A DNA stretch of 21,998 bases from Actinomycetota bacterium. Its GTDB lineage: Bacteria; Actinomycetota; Actinomycetes; Streptosporangiales; Streptosporangiaceae. Below the pieces are notes generated by a model that worked only from the letters and a program-made list of their open reading frames with translations, was not told the DNA's origin and ran no database searches. The stretch spans positions 1 to 21,998 of the forward strand of contig PMST01000327.1 in the NCBI GenBank assembly GCA_003168295.1. The letters run 5' to 3'. The stretch's first letter is position 1. Each line of letters opens with the position of its first letter. The translations under genes and the position numbers were made by a program. Shown piece by piece: positions 1 through 8,250 of this stretch.

Positions 1-293
1 TGCTGATCGTGCACGGCGACAAGGACCCCTATTTTCCGCCCGAGCACGCGCGGCAGCTGTACATGGCGGCCCGGGAGCCCAAAGAGCTCTGGCTGGTGCC
101 GGGAATGGGCCATGCCGAGGTCGCCTGCAGCCAGGAACTGGTCGATCGCATCGGCCGCTGGGTCGATCAGGCCGCGGCGCCTGCGCAGGCCATTGCCGGT
201 CACGTCGCCGAGTCGAACGGGGCCGGGGCCCCGCCTGGTGAGGCAGGCGAGCACACCCGGGAAGCGGCTCCCACCCCGAACGCCGCCGCATAG
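1..293 (+). CDS. alpha/beta hydrolase, C-terminal part (5' end outside window)
   Basis: The open frame enters from the left edge (codons in phase from base 3) and ends at TAG 291-293, so only about the last 96 residues are visible. The fragment starts with LIVHGDKDPYFP and continues to VPGMGHAEVA. These are the usual surroundings of the catalytic Asp and the catalytic His in the last third of alpha/beta-hydrolase fold enzymes. The nucleophile serine and the substrate-binding part lie outside the window, so the substrate cannot be given. The tail after the His region is about 45 residues, rich in Ala, Pro and Gly, and probably disordered. The next gene begins 188 bp downstream on the same strand, and nothing suggests a functional link. 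The fold assignment is firm; esterase versus lipase versus other hydrolase is open. Confidence 0.8.
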   Translation, partial: LIVHGDKDPYFPPEHARQLYMAAREPKELWLVPGMGHAEVACSQELVDRIGRWVDQAAAPAQAIAGHVAESNGAGAPPGEAGEHTREAAPTPNAAA

Positions 294-481
294 CTCTCGC
301 ATCACCACCCCTGACCTATCCCGCCCAATGCCGCAGATAAGCTCGAAGATCACGCGCTGCCCTCGGCGGATGAGATCGCCGGGACACCGTGTGCGAGGCT
401 TGTATCCAGACCGTTCGCTCCGCGAGCGGGCGAAACCCCGCCCGTGACCTAGCGAAGTGCCCGCGAGAGAGGAAACAAGCA

Positions 482-1945
482 GTGACCGGCAGCCTGGCCG
501 AACTGGTTGGCATCGACGTACCCACTAGCCTGCTGATCGGCGGTGAGTGGACCGGCGGGCGCGGCGGTGGCACGATACCGGTCATCGACCCAGCCACCGA
601 AGAGGTGGTAGCCGAAGTGGCAGACGGGTCCGAAGAGGACGCCCTCGACGCGGTCAGCGCGGCGCAGGACGCGCTGGCGGGATGGGCGGCGACCCCGCCG
701 CGGCAGCGGGCCGAATGCCTGCGCAGGGCCTACGAGCTGATGACCAAGAACACCGACGCCCTGGCCCGGCTGATGGTGGCCGAGAACGGCAAGGCCCTGC
801 GCGACGCCAAGGCCGAGGCCACCTACTCGGCCGAGTTCTTCCGCTGGTACGCCGAAGAGGCGGTACGGATGGAGGGCGTGTTGATGCAGGCGCCGTCCGG
901 GGCCAACAAGATCCTGGTGATGCGGCAGCCGGTCGGCGTCTCGGTGCTGGTCACCCCGTGGAACTTCCCGGCCGCGATGGCCACCCGCAAGATCGGGCCC
1001 GCGCTCGCGGCGGGTTGCACGGTGGTGCTCAAGCCGGCCTCGGAGACCCCGCTGACGGCGCTGGCTATCGCCGCCCTGCTCGCCGAGGCGGGTGTGCCTG
1101 ACGGCGTGGTCAACGTCCTGACGTCACGCAAGTCCGGTCCGGTCGTCTCGGCGATGCTGAACGATTCCCGGGTCCGCAAGCTGTCGTTCACCGGGTCCAC
1201 CGAGGTGGGGCGGATCCTGCTGCGCGAGGCCGCGGATACCGTGGTGAACTGCTCGATGGAACTCGGCGGCAACGCGCCGTTCATAATCTTTGAGGATGCG
1301 GACGTCGACGCCGCGGTCGAGGGCGCGCTGATCGCCAAGATGCGCAACGGCGGCGAAGCGTGCACCGCCGCCAACCGCTTCTATGTGCACGAGGCGGTCG
1401 CCGACGAGTTCAGCCGCAAGTTCTCGGCGCGTCTGGACGCGATGGTCGTCGGACCGGGCATGGACGACGCCACCGACGTGGGCCCGCTCGTCAACGAGCC
1501 GACCCGGACCAAGGTCGCTGAGCTCGTCGAGTCGGCGGCCGCGGACGGCGGCAAGGTCGTGACCGGCGGCCGGGCACCGGACCGACGCGGATACTTCTAC
1601 CAGCCGACCGTCATCGACCAGGTGCCTGCGGGAGCCGGCATCCTGGGCACGGAGATCTTCGGACCGGTCGCGCCCGTGGTCAGGTTCACCGCGGAAGCCG
1701 ACGCAGTCGCCTGGGCTAACGACACCGAGTTCGGGCTTGTCTCCTACCTCTACACCGGTGACCTGAGCCGCGGCCTGCGGGTCAGCGAGGCCCTGGAAAC
1801 CGGCATGGTCGGCCTCAACCGCGGGATCGTGTCCGACCCGGCCGCCCCGTTCGGCGGCGTGAAGCAGTCGGGCATCGGCCGCGAGGGTGCCCACGACGGG
1901 CTTCTGGAATTCACCGAGACGAAGTACATCGCTACCAATTGGTGA
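482..1945 (+). CDS. gabD: NAD(P)-dependent aldehyde dehydrogenase, succinate-semialdehyde dehydrogenase type
   Basis: The 487-residue product has full length for the aldehyde dehydrogenase superfamily. GTG 482 was chosen because AGAGAGG ends 9 nt before it and the protein then begins like the family; an upstream in-frame ATG at 389 would add 31 residues without a ribosome site. Visible catalytic features are TPWNFP with the oxyanion Asn161, Lys184 in VVLKPASETP, the FTGSTEVGR cofactor loop (236-244), general base Glu260 in SMELGG, nucleophile Cys294 in GGEACTAANR, and the C-terminal FGGVKQSGIGREG. The ANR after the catalytic Cys resembles bacterial GabD enzymes, which oxidise succinate semialdehyde to succinate in the cytosol. 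No GABA transaminase gene is nearby, so substrate specificity is inferred from motifs and another aldehyde is possible. It probably stands alone: a gene remnant and a different gene class follow. Confidence 0.85.
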   Translation: MTGSLAELVGIDVPTSLLIGGEWTGGRGGGTIPVIDPATEEVVAEVADGSEEDALDAVSAAQDALAGWAATPPRQRAECLRRAYELMTKNTDALARLMVAENGKALRDAKAEATYSAEFFRWYAEEAVRMEGVLMQAPSGANKILVMRQPVGVSVLVTPWNFPAAMATRKIGPALAAGCTVVLKPASETPLTALAIAALLAEAGVPDGVVNVLTSRKSGPVVSAMLNDSRVRKLSFTGSTEVGRILLREAADTVVNCSMELGGNAPFIIFEDADVDAAVEGALIAKMRNGGEACTAANRFYVHEAVADEFSRKFSARLDAMVVGPGMDDATDVGPLVNEPTRTKVAELVESAAADGGKVVTGGRAPDRRGYFYQPTVIDQVPAGAGILGTEIFGPVAPVVRFTAEADAVAWANDTEFGLVSYLYTGDLSRGLRVSEALETGMVGLNRGIVSDPAAPFGGVKQSGIGREGAHDGLLEFTETKYIATNW

Positions 1946-2059
1946 CCCGCCACTTCCCTCTCTACCCGCCCGAGCGGCTAAGCTTCCCGTTCCATGGGCG
2001 GACCGCGAACCGGCGCTAAGACCCAGTCAAGGGCCAGGGCAGCGTCATCCGCCCGGTCG

Positions 2060-2170
2060 GTGGGACGCGAACTCCGGAGGTATTTCGGCGGTCCGGCCTG
2101 ACTGCATCGCACCGGTCCCTATACCGTGCTGGTCTGGGACAAGAACCTGCTGCTCTGCATCCCACGGTAA
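2060..2170 (+). pseudogene. decayed 3' end of a membrane-protein paralogue (same family as 3796-5424)
   Basis: Read in frame to TAA 2168-2170, this stretch gives YFGGPA, a stop (TGA 2099-2101), then LHRTGPYTVLVWDKNLL and five further residues. It aligns without gaps to the C-terminus of the gene at 3796-5424 (FGKPARTYHVGSYTVLVWNKNLL region). The stop stands where that protein has Arg, consistent with a CGA to TGA change. The bases from 2114 on are close to those at 5377-5418. No earlier part of the family (WDMLHG, SPDH) is present in the 115 bp back to the dehydrogenase stop, so only the last ~35 codons survive. The remnant's TAA directly abuts the GGAGAG ribosome site of the next gene, so that gene probably once followed a full paralogue in an operon. 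Confidence 0.75.
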
Positions 2171-2182
2171 GGAGAGTGCCCG

Positions 2183-3799
2183 GTGAGCATCAGCCAGGAG
2201 CGTGAACCCGCCGTCCCGGCCGTGACGGCCGGGACCGGCGGTGCGCCGGCGCAGCCGGGACGCCGCCGTCCGTGGTGGGTAATAGCGGCGCCGATGGTGG
2301 CGCTGTTCGTGCTGCTGTGCATCCGTAACCGCTTCCTCTTCACCACCCGGCTGTATGAGGAAGCGGACATGGGCGCCAACTCGATCCTGATCGAGCAGGC
2401 ACGACACTTCACGCTGCTGGTCGGCAATTACTCCCGGGACCACTTCCACCATCCCGGGCCTGCGTACCTGTACGTCCAGGCGGCCGGAGAATCCCTGTTC
2501 TGGGCGTGGTGGCACGTGGTCCCGACGGCCTGGAATGGCCAGTTGCTCACGGTCTACGCACTGACCAGCATGTTCGCGGCGCTCGTGGTCGGCGTGGGTT
2601 ACGGCTGGACCAGGTCGCTGCGCGGTGCGGCCGCCTGCTTCGCGGCCGTGGTCGCGCTCGCGGCCGTGCACCCGGCCGTGCTCAGCTCAGACTGGATGCC
2701 GTACCTGTACGTGCTGACGTACGTCGCCTTCATCGCGGCCGCGGGGTCAGTGGTGGCAGGGCATGGGCGAGACGCGTGGATCATGGCGCTGTCTGGCTGG
2801 TTCCTGATCCACGGGCAGGCGTGCTTTCTCCTCTTCGTGCCTGTGATCAGCTGCGCCGTGCTGGCGGCGGTGCTGTGGCCACAGCGGCACAACCTGGGCG
2901 CCTCGGTGCGGTCCTTCTTCGCCACGCAACGACGGGTGTGGGTTCCGGTAGCGGTCATCAGTGCCGTTTTCGCCTTCCCGATCATCGTGAACCTGGTGCT
3001 GCACTGGCCGGGCCAATTCGGCGCGTACCTGAGGTTCTCGTCCTCCAAGAAGGCGGGCGGGCACACCGTCACGCAGGCGGTGCGGGAGGTGCTGTGGTCT
3101 TGGTGGCCCTACCGGCATGCGTGGATCGGCGGGGCGATCGCTGTCGCGGGATACGCGCTCGCCGCCGCGGTGATCAGGTGGCTGGCCCCCGTTCCGCTGC
3201 GCCGGTTCCTCACCGCGCTGCTCGCCGTCAACATAGTGTCGTCGCTGGTGTTCCTCTACTACGCCATGGCCGGGATCGACGACCTCTCCAGACACTACGA
3301 GGGCTATTTCTACTGGTCGGCACCGGTCATCACGCTACTGGTCATCGCAGTAGGCGTGATCGAGGCGATGCCGTTGCGGCTGGGTGCCGCCGCGGCCATC
3401 GCCGCGGCGGTGCTTGCGTTCGCCGCTCTGGCGGTGGCACCGCAGACGCACACCAGCACAAACAGCAGCGATCCCGCCGTGCCCAGTAGCGGCGCGGACA
3501 CGGACGCTGCGCTGCCTGGTGCCGTGTCCGCGCTCGCCGTGCGCTCAGGTGGCCGGATGATCGTCTTGCGGTTCGACCACGATTCCTGGGGCGAGGTCAC
3601 GGGCTTCCTGGTGCAGGCCGAGCGGACCGGGGTCCGCACGTGCGTGGCGAACCCCGTGTGGACGTTCATTGTGACCAGCCAGTTCATCTGCACCAGCTCG
3701 GATATCGCGCGTGGCCGGGTCTTCTGGATCGACCCGACGGCCCCGCCCGGCAGCACCGTCATCGCGCGGCTCCGGCACGCCGTGGTGACCGGCCCGTGA
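2183..3799 (+). CDS. polytopic membrane protein, probable GT-C type glycosyltransferase
   Basis: The product has 538 residues from GTG 2183, which has GGAGAG at 2171-2176, 6 nt upstream. After a ~30-residue Pro/Ala/Gly-rich cytoplasmic tail it shows about ten hydrophobic segments (first at ~32-48). The first outside loop holds LYEEADMGANS (58-68) and HFHHPGPAYLY (87-97). An acidic motif in the first loop followed by a HPGP/HPPL-like motif is typical of GT-C enzymes such as the GT39 group, which use polyprenyl-phosphate sugars outside the membrane. The last ~90 residues form a soluble outside domain with two Cys (CVANP and FICTSSD) that could form a disulfide. It differs from the four WDMLHG paralogues of this island, although it overlaps one of them by 4 bp (GTGA at 3796). 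The acceptor and sugar are unknown. GT-C fold is inferred from motifs and topology. Confidence 0.6.
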   Translation: MSISQEREPAVPAVTAGTGGAPAQPGRRRPWWVIAAPMVALFVLLCIRNRFLFTTRLYEEADMGANSILIEQARHFTLLVGNYSRDHFHHPGPAYLYVQAAGESLFWAWWHVVPTAWNGQLLTVYALTSMFAALVVGVGYGWTRSLRGAAACFAAVVALAAVHPAVLSSDWMPYLYVLTYVAFIAAAGSVVAGHGRDAWIMALSGWFLIHGQACFLLFVPVISCAVLAAVLWPQRHNLGASVRSFFATQRRVWVPVAVISAVFAFPIIVNLVLHWPGQFGAYLRFSSSKKAGGHTVTQAVREVLWSWWPYRHAWIGGAIAVAGYALAAAVIRWLAPVPLRRFLTALLAVNIVSSLVFLYYAMAGIDDLSRHYEGYFYWSAPVITLLVIAVGVIEAMPLRLGAAAAIAAAVLAFAALAVAPQTHTSTNSSDPAVPSSGADTDAALPGAVSALAVRSGGRMIVLRFDHDSWGEVTGFLVQAERTGVRTCVANPVWTFIVTSQFICTSSDIARGRVFWIDPTAPPGSTVIARLRHAVVTGP

Positions 3800-5424
3800 G
3801 TACGAGCAAGGCGCCGCCCTCGGAAGTGGGCGATGACGAGGCGACAGGCACAGCCGGATCCACCAGGCTTAGTGCCCTGCGCGCGAGCCGGTGGGCGGTA
3901 ACGGCCATATGGACGCTCGGCGTGATTGCCGCCTTTGTGTGCTACCTGCAGCTGGCGCGGACGCGGGCCGTCAATTCGGACGGCGCGGACCAGGCCTTGC
4001 AGGCCTGGGACATGCTGCACGGCAACCTGCTGCTGCATAGCTGGTTGCTCGGGGACGTTTCGTACTACACCACCGAAGTGCCGCAGTACCTGCTGGTGGA
4101 GCTCATCCGCGGGCTGAACGCCGATGTGGTGCACGTGGCCGCGGCCATGACCTACACGCTCGCGACGCTGCTCGCCGCGTTGCTGGCCAAGGGCAATTCG
4201 ACGGGGCGTCAGGCCCTCGTGCGAGTGCTCATCGCCGTGGGCATCATGCTCGCGCCCCAGCTGGTTTCCGGGGTGAACATCCTCCTGTCCTCACCAGATC
4301 ATATCGGCACGTCCGTGCCGGTGATGGTGGTCTGGCTGATCCTGGACCATGCCCGCCCCCGCTGGTATATCCCGGTCATCGCCGGGGCGTTCCTGGGCTG
4401 GGCCGTGGTAGCGGACATGCTGGTGCTCTACATCGGGGTGCTGCCGCTCGCGCTGGTGTGCGCGATCCGCGTCTACCAGGCCGTGGCCGTCGAGCGGGAG
4501 CCGGTGGCGTCGCAGCGGTATGACCTGGCTCTCGCCGCCGCCGCCCTGGTGGGAGCCGCGGCAGGCGTCCTGGCGCTGCGTGTCATCCACGCCCGTGGCG
4601 GGTTCTACATGCCGGCTCCCAACGCGCAGTTCATCCAGAGCGGCCCGGCCCTGTTCCACAACCTGGCCGTCACCTTCGAAGGGCTGCTGCTTCTGGGCGG
4701 CGCCGACTTCCTCGGGCTCCGCCCGACGGCCAGTGCTGCCTTCATAATGCTCCACGTGGTCGGCGTTTGCCTGGCGGCAGGGGGAACGTGGCTGGCCGCG
4801 CGGCGCTTCCTGCGGGACCGCGATCTGGTCGCTCAGCTGCTCGTCGCGGGCGTGGTCATCAACTTGGCCGTCTACGTGCTCAGCACCAGGGCCAATGTGG
4901 TGTCGCAGACCCGCGAGATTGCACCCGTGCTGCCGTTCAGCGCGGCCTTGGCCGGACGGCTGCTGGCCGAGCGGCTCAAAGCGGCCAAGCTGATGCCGCT
5001 GCTGCTCGTCGTGTTGGCCGGCTACCTGGCCGGCCTGGCGCACGAGGTCAGCAAGCCGCCGGTAGCCGCGCAGAACCAGCAGCTCACCTCCTGGCTGCTG
5101 GCCCGGCATCTGCACACCGGCCTGTCCGGCTACTGGGAGTCGAACATCGTCACGCTGACCAGCGGCGACCGGGTCCAGATCCGGCAACTGAAACCGCACG
5201 ACGGACGGCTCGTCGCCAGCAACTACGAGGCGAAGGCGAGCTGGTACGACCCAGACCGGAATACGGCCAACTTCGTCGTGCTCGACCCCGGCGGCGGCGG
5301 GTACCCCGGCTTCACCAGCGAGCGGGCTGTGCTGGCGACGTTCGGCAAGCCTGCGCGGACCTACCACGTCGGTTCCTACACGGTCCTGGTCTGGAACAAG
5401 AACCTGCTGAACGAACTCAGCTGA
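3796..5424 (+). CDS. WDMLHG-family polytopic membrane protein, paralogue A
   Basis: GTG 3796 overlaps the stop of the previous gene (GTGA), so translation is probably coupled; 542 residues. A ~33-residue polar tail precedes the first membrane helix (~34-53). The first outside loop contains NSDGADQALQAWDM (60-73), HGNLLLHSW (75-83) and DVSYYTTEVPQY (87-98). Then come about nine further hydrophobic segments, SPDHIGTSVP (166-175), REIAPVLPFSAALAGR (373-388), and an outside C-terminal domain of ~120 residues with GYWESN (445-450) and YTVLVWNKNLL (528-538). Acidic residues in the first outside loop, many helices and a C-terminal soluble domain resemble GT-C glycosyltransferases, but I recognise no named family. 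Three full paralogues and two remnants of it lie in this window. It ends 18 bp from a convergent gene, with no room for a separate terminator for each. Confidence 0.7.
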   Translation: MSTSKAPPSEVGDDEATGTAGSTRLSALRASRWAVTAIWTLGVIAAFVCYLQLARTRAVNSDGADQALQAWDMLHGNLLLHSWLLGDVSYYTTEVPQYLLVELIRGLNADVVHVAAAMTYTLATLLAALLAKGNSTGRQALVRVLIAVGIMLAPQLVSGVNILLSSPDHIGTSVPVMVVWLILDHARPRWYIPVIAGAFLGWAVVADMLVLYIGVLPLALVCAIRVYQAVAVEREPVASQRYDLALAAAALVGAAAGVLALRVIHARGGFYMPAPNAQFIQSGPALFHNLAVTFEGLLLLGGADFLGLRPTASAAFIMLHVVGVCLAAGGTWLAARRFLRDRDLVAQLLVAGVVINLAVYVLSTRANVVSQTREIAPVLPFSAALAGRLLAERLKAAKLMPLLLVVLAGYLAGLAHEVSKPPVAAQNQQLTSWLLARHLHTGLSGYWESNIVTLTSGDRVQIRQLKPHDGRLVASNYEAKASWYDPDRNTANFVVLDPGGGGYPGFTSERAVLATFGKPARTYHVGSYTVLVWNKNLLNELS

Positions 5425-5442
5425 GTTATCACACGCTGGCGG

Positions 5443-6735
5443 TCATGAAATCGTGAGCCTGCGCTGCGTCACCACGATCAGGGCAGGCAGCGTGAGGGCG
5501 GCGAGCGTGGGGAGCAGCCGGGCCCCGAGGCTGCGCCGGGGCATGCCCAGGAGGATGATCACGGCCAGCAGGTAGACCTCGATGAAAGATCTCAGGTCGG
5601 CGTCGAGGCTGTTCCATGTGCTCGGCGTCACCACGCAGATCTCGACCAGGTAGAGGACGAAGGCCAGCCGTTCATGGACCGGGGCGCTCGTGGACCGCAG
5701 CGAAGCCAGCGCCGCGAGCGCGAAGAGGGCGAGGATGGCAATCTCCAGGAACCACAGGTCGTACTGGTCGAACTGGTGCGTATTGATGTGGGCGAGGTTG
5801 CTTTTGAACGCCTGGAGCGGGGCGATGAGCGGTGTACCCGCGTTACGGCCGCCGTCGGCCAGCAGTGGAATACTTCCGGTCGCGGCTTTCACCACGATCT
5901 CCCAGACCACGAAGACCCCAGTGGGTATCGCCCACACGAGATCGTCTCGGCCGGGCCACTGGCCGCGGCGCAGGACGCCGATGACGCGCATGATGGCAAT
6001 GGCGGCCACGGCGACCATGACCGTTTCCCGGGTCAGCGCGCCGTAAGCGAGAAGCAGAGCAGCCAGGACGGGCCGCCGGGCCCGCACGGCCAGCAGTCCG
6101 GCCAGCAGCAGGGCGGCGGCGAGCGGCTCGGCGGTATCACGAGACAGGCTGGTAATCAGGCCGAAGTACCCGGGCAGCAGCAGCCCGGCCAGCGCGTGCC
6201 GCCCGCCCTCCCGGGCGAAGACGCCGCCCAGGTAGCCCATGGCACCGATGGCGGCGACGTTGACGGCGACGAGCATGGCGGGCACCAGGAAGTGCTGGCC
6301 GAAGGAGAGCAGCCAGGTCAGCGCGGGATAGCCGATCCGCATGTACCGGTAGGGCCGGTCCATGGTGATGCCGTATGCCGTCTTGCTGAGGTTCAGCGGA
6401 TTGAGCGCCAGCCGGTAGAAGAACTGGCCGTCGTAACCGTAGGTCGGCGCGACCGGCACGCCGGGCGGCAGCTGAGCGGGTACCGCGAAATGGCTCCCGA
6501 CCAGGATGAACCGGCTGATAGTGCCGTGGGCCCACGTCTGCCAGCGGGCCAGCGCGAAGCCGAGCGCGGCGAGCAGGGCGATCAGGCCGGCCACGGCGGG
6601 CCGGTCCGTCCGGCCAGTGGGCGGCTGCGGGCTGGTACCACTGGAGTCGCTGGTGGTAGCGATCACGTGGCTGCCCCCGGAGGCCACTTCCGGCCCGTCC
6701 GGCATGACCGACGCCGCGACCTGCCTGCGCGCCAT
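5443..6735 (-). CDS. YDGQFFYRLA-family polytopic membrane protein, copy 1
   Basis: ATG at 6735-6733 was chosen because AGGAG lies 5 nt upstream on the minus strand; an in-frame TTG at 6774 lacks a site. The product has 430 residues: a ~47-residue polar tail, then about nine hydrophobic segments. Motifs are ALARWQTWAHG (61-71), YDGQFFYRLALNP (101-113), MDRPYRYMRIGYP (125-137), SRDTAEPLA, LTRETV and APVHERLAF. The gene at 13555-14793 is a clear paralogue sharing all of these. The YDGQF-Y block in the first outside loop is what one expects of a membrane glycosyltransferase or surface-glycopolymer protein, and I recall similar motifs in proteins annotated with cell-surface glycopolymer formation, which I cannot verify here. 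It is convergent with paralogue A and divergent from the sugar dehydrogenase. Function is inferred from context. Confidence 0.65.
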   Translation of the reverse strand: MARRQVAASVMPDGPEVASGGSHVIATTSDSSGTSPQPPTGRTDRPAVAGLIALLAALGFALARWQTWAHGTISRFILVGSHFAVPAQLPPGVPVAPTYGYDGQFFYRLALNPLNLSKTAYGITMDRPYRYMRIGYPALTWLLSFGQHFLVPAMLVAVNVAAIGAMGYLGGVFAREGGRHALAGLLLPGYFGLITSLSRDTAEPLAAALLLAGLLAVRARRPVLAALLLAYGALTRETVMVAVAAIAIMRVIGVLRRGQWPGRDDLVWAIPTGVFVVWEIVVKAATGSIPLLADGGRNAGTPLIAPLQAFKSNLAHINTHQFDQYDLWFLEIAILALFALAALASLRSTSAPVHERLAFVLYLVEICVVTPSTWNSLDADLRSFIEVYLLAVIILLGMPRRSLGARLLPTLAALTLPALIVVTQRRLTIS

Positions 6736-7044
6736 ACCTGCTCCTGACCGGGTTCGGGTGCATTCCTTTGACAAGCGGGCCAGGCCAGCCGCGCTTTAAT
6801 CGATCCGAGAGCCTACCGCACGTGACCCGGTTCGCTGGTGAAGAACCCTGACGCCGCAGGCCATCCAGGGAACCAGTGTTCTATGACGGGCAGGTTGGCA
6901 TGCGGCGACAGCAGGGTAACAAGCCCTTTCGCGGGATGAGATGGCGGTAAGGTAAAGCGCGCCTGAGACGTGATGCAGGCGTGCCCTACGCGGCGCTGCC
7001 CGAGGCCCCCGGAGGCCTGCTACATCAGCCGGAGGTACAACACG
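6736..7044. other. divergent intergenic region between two glycan genes
   Basis: This 309-bp gap separates the minus-strand gene starting at 6735 from the plus-strand dehydrogenase starting at 7045, so promoters for both should lie here. Visible are the minus-strand AGGAG ribosome site (just right of 6735), a consensus TTGACA at 6768-6773 on the plus strand followed 21 bp later by TTTAAT (too far apart for a confident promoter), a TAAGGT at 6948-6953 that could be a plus-strand -10 box, and GGAGGT at 7031-7036 serving GTG 7045. An ATG at 6970 is in frame with the dehydrogenase but would add a Cys/Arg/Pro-rich tail unlike the family. No RNA gene or repeat was seen. Confidence 0.5.
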
Positions 7045-8250
7045 GTGAACTTGCCTGATCAGATCGACCGAGATGTAGTCGTCATCGGGGGATGCGGCCA
7101 TGTCGGCCTGCCGCTCGCGCTCGCTTTCGCTGACCGTGGCGCCAGGGTGGCGATTTACGACCTGAGCGAGGCTGCGGTCGCCCTGGTGAACTCGGGCCGG
7201 ATGCCGTTCGCCGAGTCCGGCGCTGATGAGGTGCTGGCCCGGGTGCTGGCTGCCGGGCGCCTTGAGGCCTCCACCGATCCCGCCATCGTGGGGACGGCGG
7301 AGCACGTGGTGGTGGTCATCGGCACTCCGGTGGACGAGCACCTGAACCCTGACCAGACGGCGATACCGAAAGCGCTCGGCGGGTGCGTGGGGTACCTGCA
7401 TGACGGACAGCTGCTCGTCTTGCGCAGCACCGTGTTTCCCGGGGTGACGGCGCTGGTGGAGAAGATGGTGGCCGGGCTCGGGCTGGAGATAGAGGTCGCG
7501 TTCTGCCCGGAGCGGATCGCCGAGGGCAAGGCGATGACCGAGCTGTTCGAGCTGCCGCAGATCATCTCGGCTCGCAGCGCCGCCGGGACCCGGCGGGCGT
7601 CCGCGCTGTTCGAGCGGCTGACCAGCAAGCTGGTGGTGATGTCGCCGGAGGAGGCGGAGCTGGCGAAGCTGTTCACCAACGTCTGGCGGTACATCAAGTT
7701 CGCCACCGCCAATCAGCTGTACATGATGGCGAACGAACGGGGCCTTGACTTCGAGCGGATCCGGATGGGGCTCACCGAGGACTACCCGCGGGCCGCTGAC
7801 ATGCCCGCCGCGGGCTTCGCGGCCGGGCCGTGCCTGTTCAAGGACACGATGCAGCTCGCCGCCTACAACGACAACAACTTCCCGCTCGGTCACTCGGCGA
7901 TGGCGGTCAACGAGGGTCTCCCGCTTTACGTGGTCCACCGGCTGGAGGCGCGGTTCAGGCTGGAGTCGATGACCGTCGGGATCCTGGGGATGGCCTTCAA
8001 GGCAGGGTCAGATGACATCAGGTCCAGTTTGTCGTACAAGCTCAAGCGGATCCTGGAGTTCAAGGCCGGCGCGGTCCTGTGCACCGACCCGTACGTAACG
8101 GTCGATCCTCGCCTGCTTCCGCTCGATGAGGTGATCGAGAGGTCGGACCTGCTGGTGGTCGGGGCGCCGCACCCGGACTACAAGGGGCTGGTGACCGGCA
8201 AGCCCACGGCGGATATCTGGGACATTCTCGGATCCGGTGTCCGGATATGA
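7045..8250 (+). CDS. nucleotide-sugar dehydrogenase (UDP-glucose/UDP-ManNAc dehydrogenase family)
   Basis: GTG 7045 has GGAGGT 8 nt upstream and gives 401 residues, normal for the family. These enzymes oxidise the C6 hydroxyl of a UDP- or GDP-sugar to a carboxylate using two NAD+. The N-terminal Rossmann fold shows VVVIGGCGHVGLPLAL (glycine motif at 15-21) and GTPVDE. The middle domain has FCPERIAEGKAM, and Lys208 in ELAKLFTN at the usual catalytic Lys position. The catalytic Cys is Cys263 in AAGPCLFKDT, a variant of the common GG.CL.KD. The C-terminal domain has GMAFKAGSDDIRSS, matching the family's FK..TDD.R.S. The FCPER..EGKAM wording is closer to UDP-N-acetylmannosamine dehydrogenases than to classical UDP-glucose dehydrogenase, but the substrate stays uncertain. 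It is the first gene of a tightly overlapping run with a glycosyltransferase and an epimerase. Confidence 0.85.
   Translation: MNLPDQIDRDVVVIGGCGHVGLPLALAFADRGARVAIYDLSEAAVALVNSGRMPFAESGADEVLARVLAAGRLEASTDPAIVGTAEHVVVVIGTPVDEHLNPDQTAIPKALGGCVGYLHDGQLLVLRSTVFPGVTALVEKMVAGLGLEIEVAFCPERIAEGKAMTELFELPQIISARSAAGTRRASALFERLTSKLVVMSPEEAELAKLFTNVWRYIKFATANQLYMMANERGLDFERIRMGLTEDYPRAADMPAAGFAAGPCLFKDTMQLAAYNDNNFPLGHSAMAVNEGLPLYVVHRLEARFRLESMTVGILGMAFKAGSDDIRSSLSYKLKRILEFKAGAVLCTDPYVTVDPRLLPLDEVIERSDLLVVGAPHPDYKGLVTGKPTADIWDILGSGVRI

Noticed and set aside
2099..2101. In-frame TGA in the first fossil as a selenocysteine codon (and TAG at 16871 in the second as pyrrolysine)
   Set aside because: Different stop codons at neighbouring positions, no intact upstream frame and sense codons in all four paralogues point to simple decay.
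2506..3489. Long open frame (327 codons) overlapping the gene at 2183-3799 in another frame
   Set aside because: Arg/Gly/Ala-rich shadow translation with no membrane or family pattern; the overlapping frame encodes a clear membrane protein.
6768..6800. TTGACA followed by TTTAAT as a promoter for the dehydrogenase operon
   Set aside because: The spacing is 21 bp, too long for a standard promoter, and it lies about 245 bp upstream of the start.
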